Source: Opitutaceae bacterium (lineage in GTDB: Bacteria > Verrucomicrobiota > Verrucomicrobiia > Opitutales > Opitutaceae). Taken from it: 6,846 nucleotides of DNA. Below the pieces are notes generated by a model. The model made no database searches and was not told where the DNA came from. It saw only the letters and a list, made by a program, of their open reading frames with translations. The stretch spans positions 1-6,846 of the forward strand of contig JAITDF010000601.1 of NCBI GenBank assembly GCA_031282705.1, given 5' to 3'. The translations under genes were made by a program, and so were the position numbers. Below are positions 1 through 5,663 of this stretch, piece after piece (the first letter of the stretch is position 1; each line of letters opens with the position of its first letter).

Positions 1-496
1 AAAACAGCACCACCAGCCCGAGCACCGGTATGACGAGGCCGATGGGCAGGCCGAAGGTGGTGGACGCATAGACGGCCAGGCCGAGCAGCCAGACGGCGGC
101 GGTCAGCAGGAACACCGGCGTCCACACATAGGCGTAAACCTGCTGCGTCATCGGGCCGAAGCGGGCGCGCAGCACTTCTGGAAACGTGGTGGCGCGGAAC
201 TGGCGGAACCACGGCGCGAGGAACAGCACGTGGAAGCCGAGGCCGATGCAATTGGCGAGATATATGAACAGGATGCTCCAGCCGGCCTCGAAGGCCAGGC
301 CGCCGTTGCCGGTGAAGGTGTTCGCGCTGATGCCGGCCATGAACGAGCTCATGCCCACGATCCACCAGGTGCCCCGCGAGTTGCCGCGGAAATAATCGCC
401 GGCGCTCCGGCTGAAATTTTTGAAGACGATTCCGATGGCAATCATCAGCGCCAGATAGGCGGCGATGACGGCGTATTCGATCCAGTTTTGGGTCAT
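1..496 (-). CDS. Sodium:solute symporter family protein, N-terminal part (runs off the left edge)
   Basis: This is the first 165 residues of an inner-membrane transporter; the rest lies beyond base 1. It begins MTQNWIEYAVIAAYLALMIA. The opening hydrophobic helix (about residues 8-26), followed by a short basic loop with S-AGDYFRGNSRGTWW and then a small-residue helix SSFMAGISANTF (about 51-62), is the usual N-terminus of the SSF/SLC5 family, which couples Na+ entry to uptake of sugars, uronates, carboxylates or amino acids. Further hydrophobic spans lie near residues 72-95, 120-145 and 150-165, with FPEVLRARFG (105-114) in the cytoplasmic loop typical of the family. The ATG at 496 is chosen because it precedes the first helix closely; no Shine-Dalgarno is visible. 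It follows the heparinase-family gene on the same strand by 130 bases, so uptake of a polysaccharide breakdown product is the likely role. The substrate cannot be read from this fragment. Confidence 0.88.
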   Translation of the reverse strand, partial: MTQNWIEYAVIAAYLALMIAIGIVFKNFSRSAGDYFRGNSRGTWWIVGMSSFMAGISANTFTGNGGLAFEAGWSILFIYLANCIGLGFHVLFLAPWFRQFRATTFPEVLRARFGPMTQQVYAYVWTPVFLLTAAVWLLGLAVYASTTFGLPIGLVIPVLGLVVLF

Positions 497-531
497 AAAG
501 TGAATGTATAAAATGAGCGCGGACGCGAGTG

Positions 532-561
532 TTTATGTTTTTGGAATTTTGTAAGCGGCAA
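532..561 (-). promoter_or_regulatory. Weak candidate promoter for the symporter gene
   Basis: On the minus strand a TTGCCG (-35-like, at 556-561) and a CATAAA (-10-like, at 532-537) are separated by 18 bases, each matching the sigma70 consensus at four of six positions. They would place a transcript start some 25-30 bases before the ATG at 496. The same -35 region overlaps a perfect 5-bp hairpin (GCGGC 555-559, loop AAAAC, GCCGC 565-569). This is a pattern match only, and the gene could equally be read through from the heparinase-family gene. Confidence 0.2.
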
Positions 562-581
562 AACGCCGCCGCAAAAATGAC

Positions 582-609
582 AAAAAAGCACACGCGCAAT
601 GAATCGCGC
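582..609 (-). terminator. Weak candidate terminator after the heparinase-family gene
   Basis: Downstream of the stop at 627, the minus strand shows a short GCGC...GCGC stem (606-609 with 594-597, 8-base loop) followed after 6 bases by six T residues (582-587). The stem has only four clean pairs, so it would be a poor or leaky terminator. It is the only hairpin-plus-T-run arrangement between the two genes. Confidence 0.2.
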
Positions 610-626
610 CGGTTGTTTTTCCGGTT

Positions 627-2723
627 TTATTTTTTCGGTTTCACCGGGTTCATGAGCACGGCTTTGCCGTCATCCCAGAGGATGCGGTCGATGCGGCCGG
701 GCCACTCGATGCCGACAAGGGTGCCCTGGGGGATTTTCCTGACGGAGAGCGCGGGTTCGTGCGCGTAGCCGGCGGGCAGCGGGGCGAGGAGGGCCGCGAA
801 GCGCGGGTTGGCGGTGCTCTGGCTCGTGGCGGTGAGTTTTATATATTTGAGCGGGTCGTGGCCGGGCGCGCCCGGAAGATCGAGGGGCGCGTGGGCGAGC
901 TCGAGGCCGGTGGCGGCGTTCACGCGGACGACCATGCGGGGCCGCGGGGAGCCGCCGGACGGGGCGACGAGAAACGTGCCGGCGTTTTTTTCCGCGCCGT
1001 CTTTTTCGGACACTTTCATGGTTTCCCATGTGATCATCTGCCAGGTGAAGGCGTGCGCGGCGCCGGCCTCCTCGATGTCGTCGAGCACGACGGCGTAGGC
1101 GGGGACGCCGTCGGCGGGGCGCATGTAGAAGGCGTGGCGCAGGGCCTTGGTGAGGGGGACGCCGCGCATGTTTTTGTTGTTTTTATTATAGGCGGACCTG
1201 GCGTCGATGAGCGCGTAGCCGAAGGCGTCGTGATTTATATAATCGAGCACGTCGCCGTCGGTGCCCAGCGCGGCGCCGGAGAGCGCCTGGCCTTTGCCAT
1301 CGACGAGCACGCAACTGTGCGTGACGGTCTGGCTGCGGCCCTTCGGGTTCTGGTTGTTGCCGTAGCCGACATCGACGGCCCAGCGCTGGCCGAGGCCGTA
1401 GAGGGTGAAGTGGCCCTTGTCGGCCTGGTTGTGCGTGACGGGGATGTAGTGCCCGGCCTCGATGGCGAAATAGGTGTCGTCCTTTGTCCAGCCGGTGCGC
1501 CAGACGCACAGGCCGCGTTTTTCGAAATGCCCGCCGTAGGGCGCGGGGATGAGCCGGGCGGGGCTTTCGACCTGCGCGCCGAGGTGCTCGACGCCGAGGT
1601 GGTGCCAGGCGATCATCATGAGGTTTTTGTCCGCGCGGCGCGATTGCGTCCACAGCCAGGCGGCGAGCGGGTCGGCGCGCGCGGCGTCGTTGAAGCCGGA
1701 GGCGAGGAGCAGGAGGAAGGGCGCGCCGGTGCCTTTGCTCTCGGCGCGGTCGGAGTCGTAGCGGGAGTCGTTGCGCGCCTCGTAGCCGGACTCGCCGGGC
1801 AGGATTTGCATGGCGAGAAAATAGGAGACCATTTTCAGCTTCGGGTGTTCGATGAGGGCCCGGCGTTTTTCCACGCGGGCGAACGCCTCGGCGAACATGA
1901 GCGCGTTGCCCAGGCCGTATTGCATGTAGTCAATGCCCTCGACGTTTTCGCCCTTGTCGCCGAACGCCGCGCCGAGCCAGTTGGTGACGATGGTCTCGGC
2001 CATGCCCAGCCACTCGCGCGACTTGTCCGGGAAATCCTCGCGCAGCACGATGGCGAGCAGGCCGGCGGCGCCGCCGGTGACGCCGGAGAAATTGTGCGGG
2101 ATGGTCCGGTTATGCCATTCGCCCGCGGGGTCGGCGAAGCTCGCGGCGAGCGATTCCACGCACTTGCGCGCCGCCTCGACGACGGGGGCGCGCTGCGCCG
2201 GCGTCATGAGGGGCGAGAAATAGTCCAGCCCGAGGGCCAGCGCGCGCATCATGTCGCCGCGCACGCCCACGAAAATGCTGCCGTTGACGGCGTTCACGAT
2301 GGCGTCGTCGATGCCCGCGTGGAGGAGTTTGATCGCGTGCTCCTTGTATTTCCTTTTGCCGGTCATGGCGTGGGCGAAGCCCAGCGTTTCCATCCACCCG
2401 GAGAGGCGGCGCGGGAACATCTGCGTGAGGTTTTTCTCCTTGGTGTTGCGCGCGGCCTCGACAAACGCCACCGGGTCGGCGTAGTGCCGCGAGCCGGGTT
2501 CGCACACGCCGTCGGCGTAGGCGAGGATGGGGTCCCAGGTCGGCTTGTAGGCGGAGGACGCGACGCGGTCCTTGAGCGTCTTCATCCCGGCGCGATGGAA
2601 AAACAGCACCGGCTCCGGCGCGGCGGCGCGCAGCGCGGTTTGCGCGCAAAGGACGGGGAGCAAAAGAAGCGGGAGCAGCAGGGCAACCTGGCGCGGGACG
2701 GGCGGGCGGGTCTGGTTTTTCAT
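627..2723 (-). CDS. Secreted heparinase II/III-family protein (putative polysaccharide lyase)
   Basis: A 698-residue protein that probably cleaves an acidic, uronate-containing polysaccharide by beta-elimination outside the cytoplasm. The ATG at 2723 gives a good Sec signal peptide: basic MKNQTRPPVPRQ, a Leu-rich core VALLLPLLLLPVL, and an Ala-rich cleavage region near residues 30-35. An ATG at 2792 in the same frame adds 23 residues ahead of the signal and is less likely. Residues about 40-375 look like the alpha-helical toroid, with WHN (203-205), IPHNFSGVTGG (208-218) and ENVEGIDYMQYG (259-270), whose tyrosines are candidates for the catalytic base/acid. The beta-sandwich heparinase II/III domain follows from about 395, with THNQADKGHFTLYGLG (430-445), WAVDVGYGNN (448-457) and THSCVLVDGKGQ (468-479). 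The family is clear. The lyase class and substrate (heparin/heparan, alginate, ulvan or other) are not. The downstream symporter fits uptake of the product. No Shine-Dalgarno is visible. Confidence 0.87.
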   Translation of the reverse strand: MKNQTRPPVPRQVALLLPLLLLPVLCAQTALRAAAPEPVLFFHRAGMKTLKDRVASSAYKPTWDPILAYADGVCEPGSRHYADPVAFVEAARNTKEKNLTQMFPRRLSGWMETLGFAHAMTGKRKYKEHAIKLLHAGIDDAIVNAVNGSIFVGVRGDMMRALALGLDYFSPLMTPAQRAPVVEAARKCVESLAASFADPAGEWHNRTIPHNFSGVTGGAAGLLAIVLREDFPDKSREWLGMAETIVTNWLGAAFGDKGENVEGIDYMQYGLGNALMFAEAFARVEKRRALIEHPKLKMVSYFLAMQILPGESGYEARNDSRYDSDRAESKGTGAPFLLLLASGFNDAARADPLAAWLWTQSRRADKNLMMIAWHHLGVEHLGAQVESPARLIPAPYGGHFEKRGLCVWRTGWTKDDTYFAIEAGHYIPVTHNQADKGHFTLYGLGQRWAVDVGYGNNQNPKGRSQTVTHSCVLVDGKGQALSGAALGTDGDVLDYINHDAFGYALIDARSAYNKNNKNMRGVPLTKALRHAFYMRPADGVPAYAVVLDDIEEAGAAHAFTWQMITWETMKVSEKDGAEKNAGTFLVAPSGGSPRPRMVVRVNAATGLELAHAPLDLPGAPGHDPLKYIKLTATSQSTANPRFAALLAPLPAGYAHEPALSVRKIPQGTLVGIEWPGRIDRILWDDGKAVLMNPVKPKK

Positions 2724-2814
2724 GGGAAAATCGGGTGCGAAACGGCGGCGGACGGGGAAAAGGATGCGGTCGGAAGGGAGGAAAACAGGCATGGCGGGCG
2801 CGAAGCCTTCCAGC

Positions 2815-2845
2815 CAGGTTTGCCAAGTTTGCCAGTCAGGTTTGC
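2815..2845. repeat. Short direct-repeat cluster (GTTTGC motif, three copies)
   Basis: CAGGTTTGC occurs at 2815-2823 and again at 2837-2845. Between them lies a related copy, GTTTGCCA at 2827-2834, which also matches 2818-2825. The cluster lies just upstream of the heparinase-family gene and could be an operator array or simply slippage-derived repetition. The unequal spacing (9 and 13 bases) argues against a regular binding array. Confidence 0.5.
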
Positions 2846-2894
2846 AAGGGAACGGCGCCGGGCAACTCCGTCTTTACTATCCTCGTTAAGTTGG

Positions 2895-2970
2895 GAGGCG
2901 ACGGGGGGCGGAGGCGGCGGGGGAGCAGGTGATGGAGGAGGAGAAGGGGGAAGGGGGAGGAGGAGGGGAA
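2895..2970 (+). repeat. G-rich low-complexity tract with quadruplex potential
   Basis: The plus strand carries G-runs at 2903-2908, 2919-2923, 2946-2950, 2953-2957 and 2965-2968, separated by GGA/GGC triplets. The last three runs are tightly spaced (loops of 2 and 7 bases), with a fourth run 22 bases away, so a long-loop or mixed two- and three-layer G-quadruplex is possible. The minus-strand transcript would be C/U-rich here. It resembles in composition the tracts inside folC and comF. Confidence 0.6.
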
Positions 2971-2993
2971 GCAGGTTTGGTTTCGAGCGGAGC

Positions 2994-3032
2994 GGCAGTC
3001 TGCCAGCCTGCGGCACATGGCACGCTCGTGCC
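2994..3032. repeat. Two adjacent short palindromes, REP-like
   Basis: GGCAG-T-CTGCC (2994-3004) is followed 14 bases later by GGCACG-CT-CGTGCC (3019-3032), both perfect inverted repeats. No T-run follows on either strand, so they do not look like intrinsic terminators of folC. Paired short palindromes in an intergenic space are typical of dispersed REP-type repeats, but copy number elsewhere cannot be seen from this window. Confidence 0.5.
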
Positions 3033-3033
3033 T

Positions 3034-3081
3034 GACGAAAGACGAAAGACGAAAGAGAAAGAGAACGAGAACGATAAAGAG
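3034..3081 (+). repeat. Purine-rich short tandem repeat (GACGAAA x3, then GAGAAA/GAGAAC units)
   Basis: Three exact GACGAAA copies occupy 3034-3054. They are followed by hexamers GAGAAA (3055-3060), GAGAAC twice (3061-3072) and GATAAA (3073-3078). The tract directly abuts the GGCACG palindrome, suggesting they are parts of one repeated unit. It is non-coding and has the form expected of slipped-strand microsatellite growth. Confidence 0.75.
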
Positions 3082-3122
3082 GTCTGCCTGCGAACCGGGG
3101 GCGGCGGGACGGAGGGTTGCGT

Positions 3123-4682
3123 TCAGAAGTCCTGCAAACGGCCTTCGCTTTTGGCGCCTTCTTGCAGGCGGGTGAAGATTTCGCCGATCAAATAGAGCGA
3201 GCCGGTCACGATGATCGGGGCGGCGGGGTCGGAGAGCGCGCAACGGCCGGGGGCGGGGAAAAGCGCCGCGATGCCGGCGCGATGCGTCCGCCCGGCGCAG
3301 GCGCGCGGCAGATACGACTCCAGTTCGGCGTGCGTGCAGGCGCGGGATTGCGCGGGCACGACGAGGTGGATTTCGCGCGCGTGGCGCGCGGCGACCGCGA
3401 GCAGGGCGCGGGCGCGGGCTTCGCCGAGCGCGCCGGTGATGATGACGAGCCGGCGTCCGCCCAGGCCGGCGCGGAGGCGGGCGAGGTTTTCGTCGAGCAC
3501 CCGCGCGCCCTCGGGGTTGTGCGAGGCGTCGAAGATGAGGGGCTGGCCGCCCAGCGTCAGGCGCTGCCAGCGGCCGGGCCAGTCCACGCGCATGAGGCCG
3601 CGGGCGATGGCGGCGGCGGTCAACCGCCAGCGCGGGGGGAAGCGGCGGGCGGTGAGGGCGGCGGCGGCGGCGTTCCAGCGCTGGTAATCGCCTTCGAGGT
3701 TGGTGCGCGGGTAGTCCGCGCGCGCGAGGTCCGCGCCGTATTCCGCGGCGATGGAAAACACCGGGGCGCCGGCGCGGGCGGCGGCGGCGCGGATGACGCG
3801 GGCGGCGGCGGGCGGCACATGGCCGAGGACGACGGGGCGGCCGGGCTTGATGATGCCGGCTTTTTCGGCGGCGATTTTTCCCAGCGTGCCGCCGAGCATT
3901 TCGCAGTGGTCGAGGCTGACGGTGGTGATGACGGAGACTTCGGGCGTGACGACGTTGGTGGCGTCGAGCCGCCCGCCCATGCCGACTTCGACGATGCCGA
4001 TGTCGCAGCGTTTGCGCTCGAACTGCCAGAAGGCCATCGCGGTCATGAATTCAAAGAAGCTGGGGTGGTCGCCGGGGTTTGCGCGGGAGACGTGCCCGGC
4101 GATGGGGCGGAGCGCGTTGGTGTAGGCGGTGATTTCCTCCTCGGTGAGCGGGGCGCGGTCCACCTGCACGCGTTCGCCGAGGCGCACGAGGTGCGGCGAG
4201 GTGTAGAGGCCGGTGCGCCAGCCGGCTTCGCGGAAGACGGCTTCAAGCATCGCGGCGGTGGAGCCTTTGCCGTTGGTGCCGGTGATGTGGATGACGGGCA
4301 CGGCGCGTTCCGGGTGGCCGAGCGCGGCGAGCCATGAGCGCATGCGGTCGATGCCGTAGTTTACGCCGCGCGCCTTCAGGCTGAAGAGGTAGTCCTGCAC
4401 GTCCGCGTAGGCGGTGAACGGCGGCGGGTGCGGTGCCGGCGGATGCGGCGGTGCCGGCGGATGCGGCGGCAGTGCCGGCGGATGCGGCGGCGGTGCCGGC
4501 GGGTGGTGCGGCGGCGGGTGTGGCGGGTGCGGCGGCGGCGGGGCGGCGGCGGGGGTCACGGGAGCGCGGGCATGTTTGGCCGCACCGGCACGGGAGGCAC
4601 GGGAGACCTGGGAGGAGCGGGAGTGGGGATGGGCGGGGTGGTTTTCCGCGCCGGCGGCGGCCCTGTTGTTCGCGGCCTTCAT
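3123..4682 (-). CDS. folC: Bifunctional folylpolyglutamate synthase / dihydrofolate synthase with Pro/His-rich N-terminal extension
   Basis: This cytoplasmic ATP-dependent ligase adds glutamate to dihydropteroate and then to folates. The core shows the Mur-ligase family signs: YLFSLKARGVNYGIDRM (98-114), P-loop TGTNGKGST (134-142), SPHL (162-165), VEVGMGGRLDATN (231-243), SLDH (256-259), the GDYQRWN segment (331-337) and FDASHNP (384-390) opening the C-terminal glutamate-ligase domain. The core is about 430 residues, the normal family length, but the full frame is 519. The first 88 residues are low complexity, with about eight His among Pro and Ala. The ATG at 4682 is taken because it lies 4 bases after the accD stop. 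The only later near-cognate starts before the conserved core are a GTG at 4559 and a GTG at 4400, and the latter would trim conserved sequence. Co-transcription with accD, as in E. coli, is expected. The start is the uncertain part. Confidence 0.95.
   Translation of the reverse strand: MKAANNRAAAGAENHPAHPHSRSSQVSRASRAGAAKHARAPVTPAAAPPPPHPPHPPPHHPPAPPPHPPALPPHPPAPPHPPAPHPPPFTAYADVQDYLFSLKARGVNYGIDRMRSWLAALGHPERAVPVIHITGTNGKGSTAAMLEAVFREAGWRTGLYTSPHLVRLGERVQVDRAPLTEEEITAYTNALRPIAGHVSRANPGDHPSFFEFMTAMAFWQFERKRCDIGIVEVGMGGRLDATNVVTPEVSVITTVSLDHCEMLGGTLGKIAAEKAGIIKPGRPVVLGHVPPAAARVIRAAAARAGAPVFSIAAEYGADLARADYPRTNLEGDYQRWNAAAAALTARRFPPRWRLTAAAIARGLMRVDWPGRWQRLTLGGQPLIFDASHNPEGARVLDENLARLRAGLGGRRLVIITGALGEARARALLAVAARHAREIHLVVPAQSRACTHAELESYLPRACAGRTHRAGIAALFPAPGRCALSDPAAPIIVTGSLYLIGEIFTRLQEGAKSEGRLQDF
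4427..4548. repeat. Minisatellite inside folC encoding Pro/His/Ala repeats
   Basis: Imperfect tandem units that each begin GTGCCGGCGG lie at 4433-4450, 4451-4471, 4472-4492 and 4493-4516, with lengths 18, 21, 21 and 24. They are followed by degenerate GGCGGGTGC-type sequence to about 4548. All unit lengths are multiples of three, so gain or loss keeps the frame. On the minus strand they encode HPPAP-like peptides in the FolC N-terminal extension. A further 9-bp tandem pair, GGCACGGGA, lies at 4587-4604 in the same extension. Confidence 0.85.
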
Positions 4683-4686
4683 TTTG

Positions 4687-5562
4687 TCATTTGCCGGGCG
4701 CGGGCTGGTCCTTCGCGCCGTCGCGCCGGTGGAGCACTTTCAGCAACGCGCCCAGGCGGTCGCGCATTTCGAGGCGGCTCACGATCTGGTCGATGAGGCC
4801 GTGCCCAAGCAGAAACTCCGCCGTCTGGAAACCGGGCGGCAGCGTCTGCTTCGTGGTGTCCTTGATGATGCGCGCGCCCGCGAAACCGACCAGCGCGCCG
4901 GGCTCGGCGAGGATGATGTCGCCGAGCGTGGCGAAACTCGCCGTCACGCCGCCCATGGTCGGATGCGTGAGCACCGAGATGAACGGCAGCCGCGCCTCCG
5001 CCAGCCGGCCGAGCGCCGCGCTGGTCTTGGCCATTTGCATGAGCGAAAAGATGCCCTCCTGCATGCGCGCCCCGCCCGACGCGCTGAAGATGACGCAGGG
5101 GGTTTTTTTCGCGAGCGCGGCCTCGATGGCGCGCGTGATCTTCTCGCCCGCCGCCGCGCCCATCGCGCCGCCGCAGAAACGGAAGTCCATCACCGCGAGC
5201 GCGACCTTGACGCCGTGGATTTCGCCCGTCCCGGAAATCACCGCCTCGGGCAGCCCGCTGTCCTTTTCGTAGCGCCGGATGCGCTCGGGATACGGCGCGG
5301 TGTCCGCAAACTTCAGCGGGTCGGCGGAGCGCACGCCGGGCGCGCTTTCCCTGAACGAGCCCTCGTCGAGCAGCGCCTTGATGCGCTCGCGCGCGCCGAT
5401 GGGGAAATGGTAGCCCGATTTCGGCACCACCATGAGGTTGTCCTCGAGTTCCTTGTTGAAAACGATTTCCCCCGAGACGGGACACTTCGTCCACAACCCC
5501 TTGGGGATGTCCTTCTTTTTGACGACAACAGTCGAGTATTTCGGCTTGTTGAAAAGCGACAT
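4687..5562 (-). CDS. accD: Acetyl-CoA carboxylase carboxyltransferase subunit beta, zinc-ribbon cysteines lost
   Basis: A 291-residue subunit that, with AccA, moves the carboxyl group from biotin carrier protein to acetyl-CoA to make malonyl-CoA for fatty-acid synthesis in the cytoplasm. The crotonase-like carboxyltransferase core is well preserved: FCGGAMGAAAGEK (129-141), FSASGGARMQEG (159-170), SLMQMAKTSAAL (173-184), SVLTHPTMGGVTASF (196-210) and GFAGARIIKDTTKQTLPPGF (226-245). The N-terminus KKKDIPKGLWTKC aligns with other AccD proteins. However, the four zinc ligands (Cys27, 30, 46, 49 in E. coli numbering) are Cys27, Ser30, Val46 and Ser49 here, so a normal zinc ribbon cannot form. The ATG at 5562 is chosen because MSLFNKPKYSTV is the family-like start. 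An upstream ATG at 5730 would overlap comF and add non-homologous sequence. No Shine-Dalgarno is visible. The stop overlaps nothing but lies 4 bases before folC. Confidence 0.96.
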   Translation of the reverse strand: MSLFNKPKYSTVVVKKKDIPKGLWTKCPVSGEIVFNKELEDNLMVVPKSGYHFPIGARERIKALLDEGSFRESAPGVRSADPLKFADTAPYPERIRRYEKDSGLPEAVISGTGEIHGVKVALAVMDFRFCGGAMGAAAGEKITRAIEAALAKKTPCVIFSASGGARMQEGIFSLMQMAKTSAALGRLAEARLPFISVLTHPTMGGVTASFATLGDIILAEPGALVGFAGARIIKDTTKQTLPPGFQTAEFLLGHGLIDQIVSRLEMRDRLGALLKVLHRRDGAKDQPAPGK

Positions 5563-5610
5563 GGGCGGTGCGAGGAGCGGGCGGTGCGGAGAGCGGGCGG
5601 TGCGAGGAGA
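5563..5610. repeat. Three 16-bp tandem repeats directly abutting the accD start
   Basis: GGGCGGTGCGAGGAGC (5563-5578), GGGCGGTGCGGAGAGC (5579-5594) and GGGCGGTGCGAGGAGA (5595-5610) are near-identical head-to-tail copies. The first touches the accD start codon, so in mRNA sense the 5' leader reads as repeated GCTCCTCGCACCGCCC ending at the ATG. No Shine-Dalgarno lies in this stretch. Copy-number change here would alter leader length and could alter translation of accD. Confidence 0.85.
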
Positions 5611-5655
5611 ATGCGTTTGGGCGGCGTGGAAAAATGCGCTTGGACGGCGGCGTGG
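5611..5655. repeat. Second imperfect tandem pair in the comF-accD gap
   Basis: Two related units of about 22-23 bases sit side by side, 5611-5633 (starting ATGCGTTTGGGCGGCGTGG) and 5634-5655 (starting ATGCGCTTGGACGGCGGCG). Together with the 16-bp triplet they make almost the entire 101-base space between comF and accD repetitive. Confidence 0.55.
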
Positions 5656-5663
5656 CGGTTTAA

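Larger units (their letters stand above)
2724..3122. other. 399-base intergenic region, repeat-rich, no convincing gene
   Basis: Between folC and the heparinase-family gene no reading frame resembles a protein. Reading from high to low coordinates it holds a purine-rich tandem tract (3034-3081), two short palindromes (3019-3032 and 2994-3004), a G-rich low-complexity tract on the plus strand (about 2895-2970) and three copies of a GTTTGC motif (2818-2845). I found no convincing promoter. A GATAGT box near 2880 on the minus strand has no matching -35. No hairpin followed by a T-run marks the end of folC. Confidence 0.7.

Noticed and set aside
555..569. GCGGC-AAAAC-GCCGC hairpin as a terminator
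   Set aside because: The stem is perfect but only 5 bp, and no T-run follows on either strand.
2645..2690. Lipobox in the heparinase-family signal peptide (PVLC)
   Set aside because: The residue before Cys is Leu, not Gly/Ala/Ser, and an Ala-rich signal peptidase I region follows, so a lipoprotein is unlikely.
2724..2792. Extended heparinase-family start at the ATG at 2792
   Set aside because: It puts 23 extra residues before an otherwise normal signal peptide. The ATG at 2723 directly starts that signal.
3019..3032. GGCACG palindrome as the folC terminator
   Set aside because: On the minus strand it is followed by ATGTGCCGCAGG, with no T-run. The T-rich part lies before it.
759..3035. A 758-residue open frame on the plus strand opposite the heparinase-family gene
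   Set aside because: Its translation is a Gly/Ala/Arg/Val/Glu-rich sequence with no recognisable motif. It mirrors third-position GC bias of the real minus-strand gene, which has a signal peptide and family motifs.
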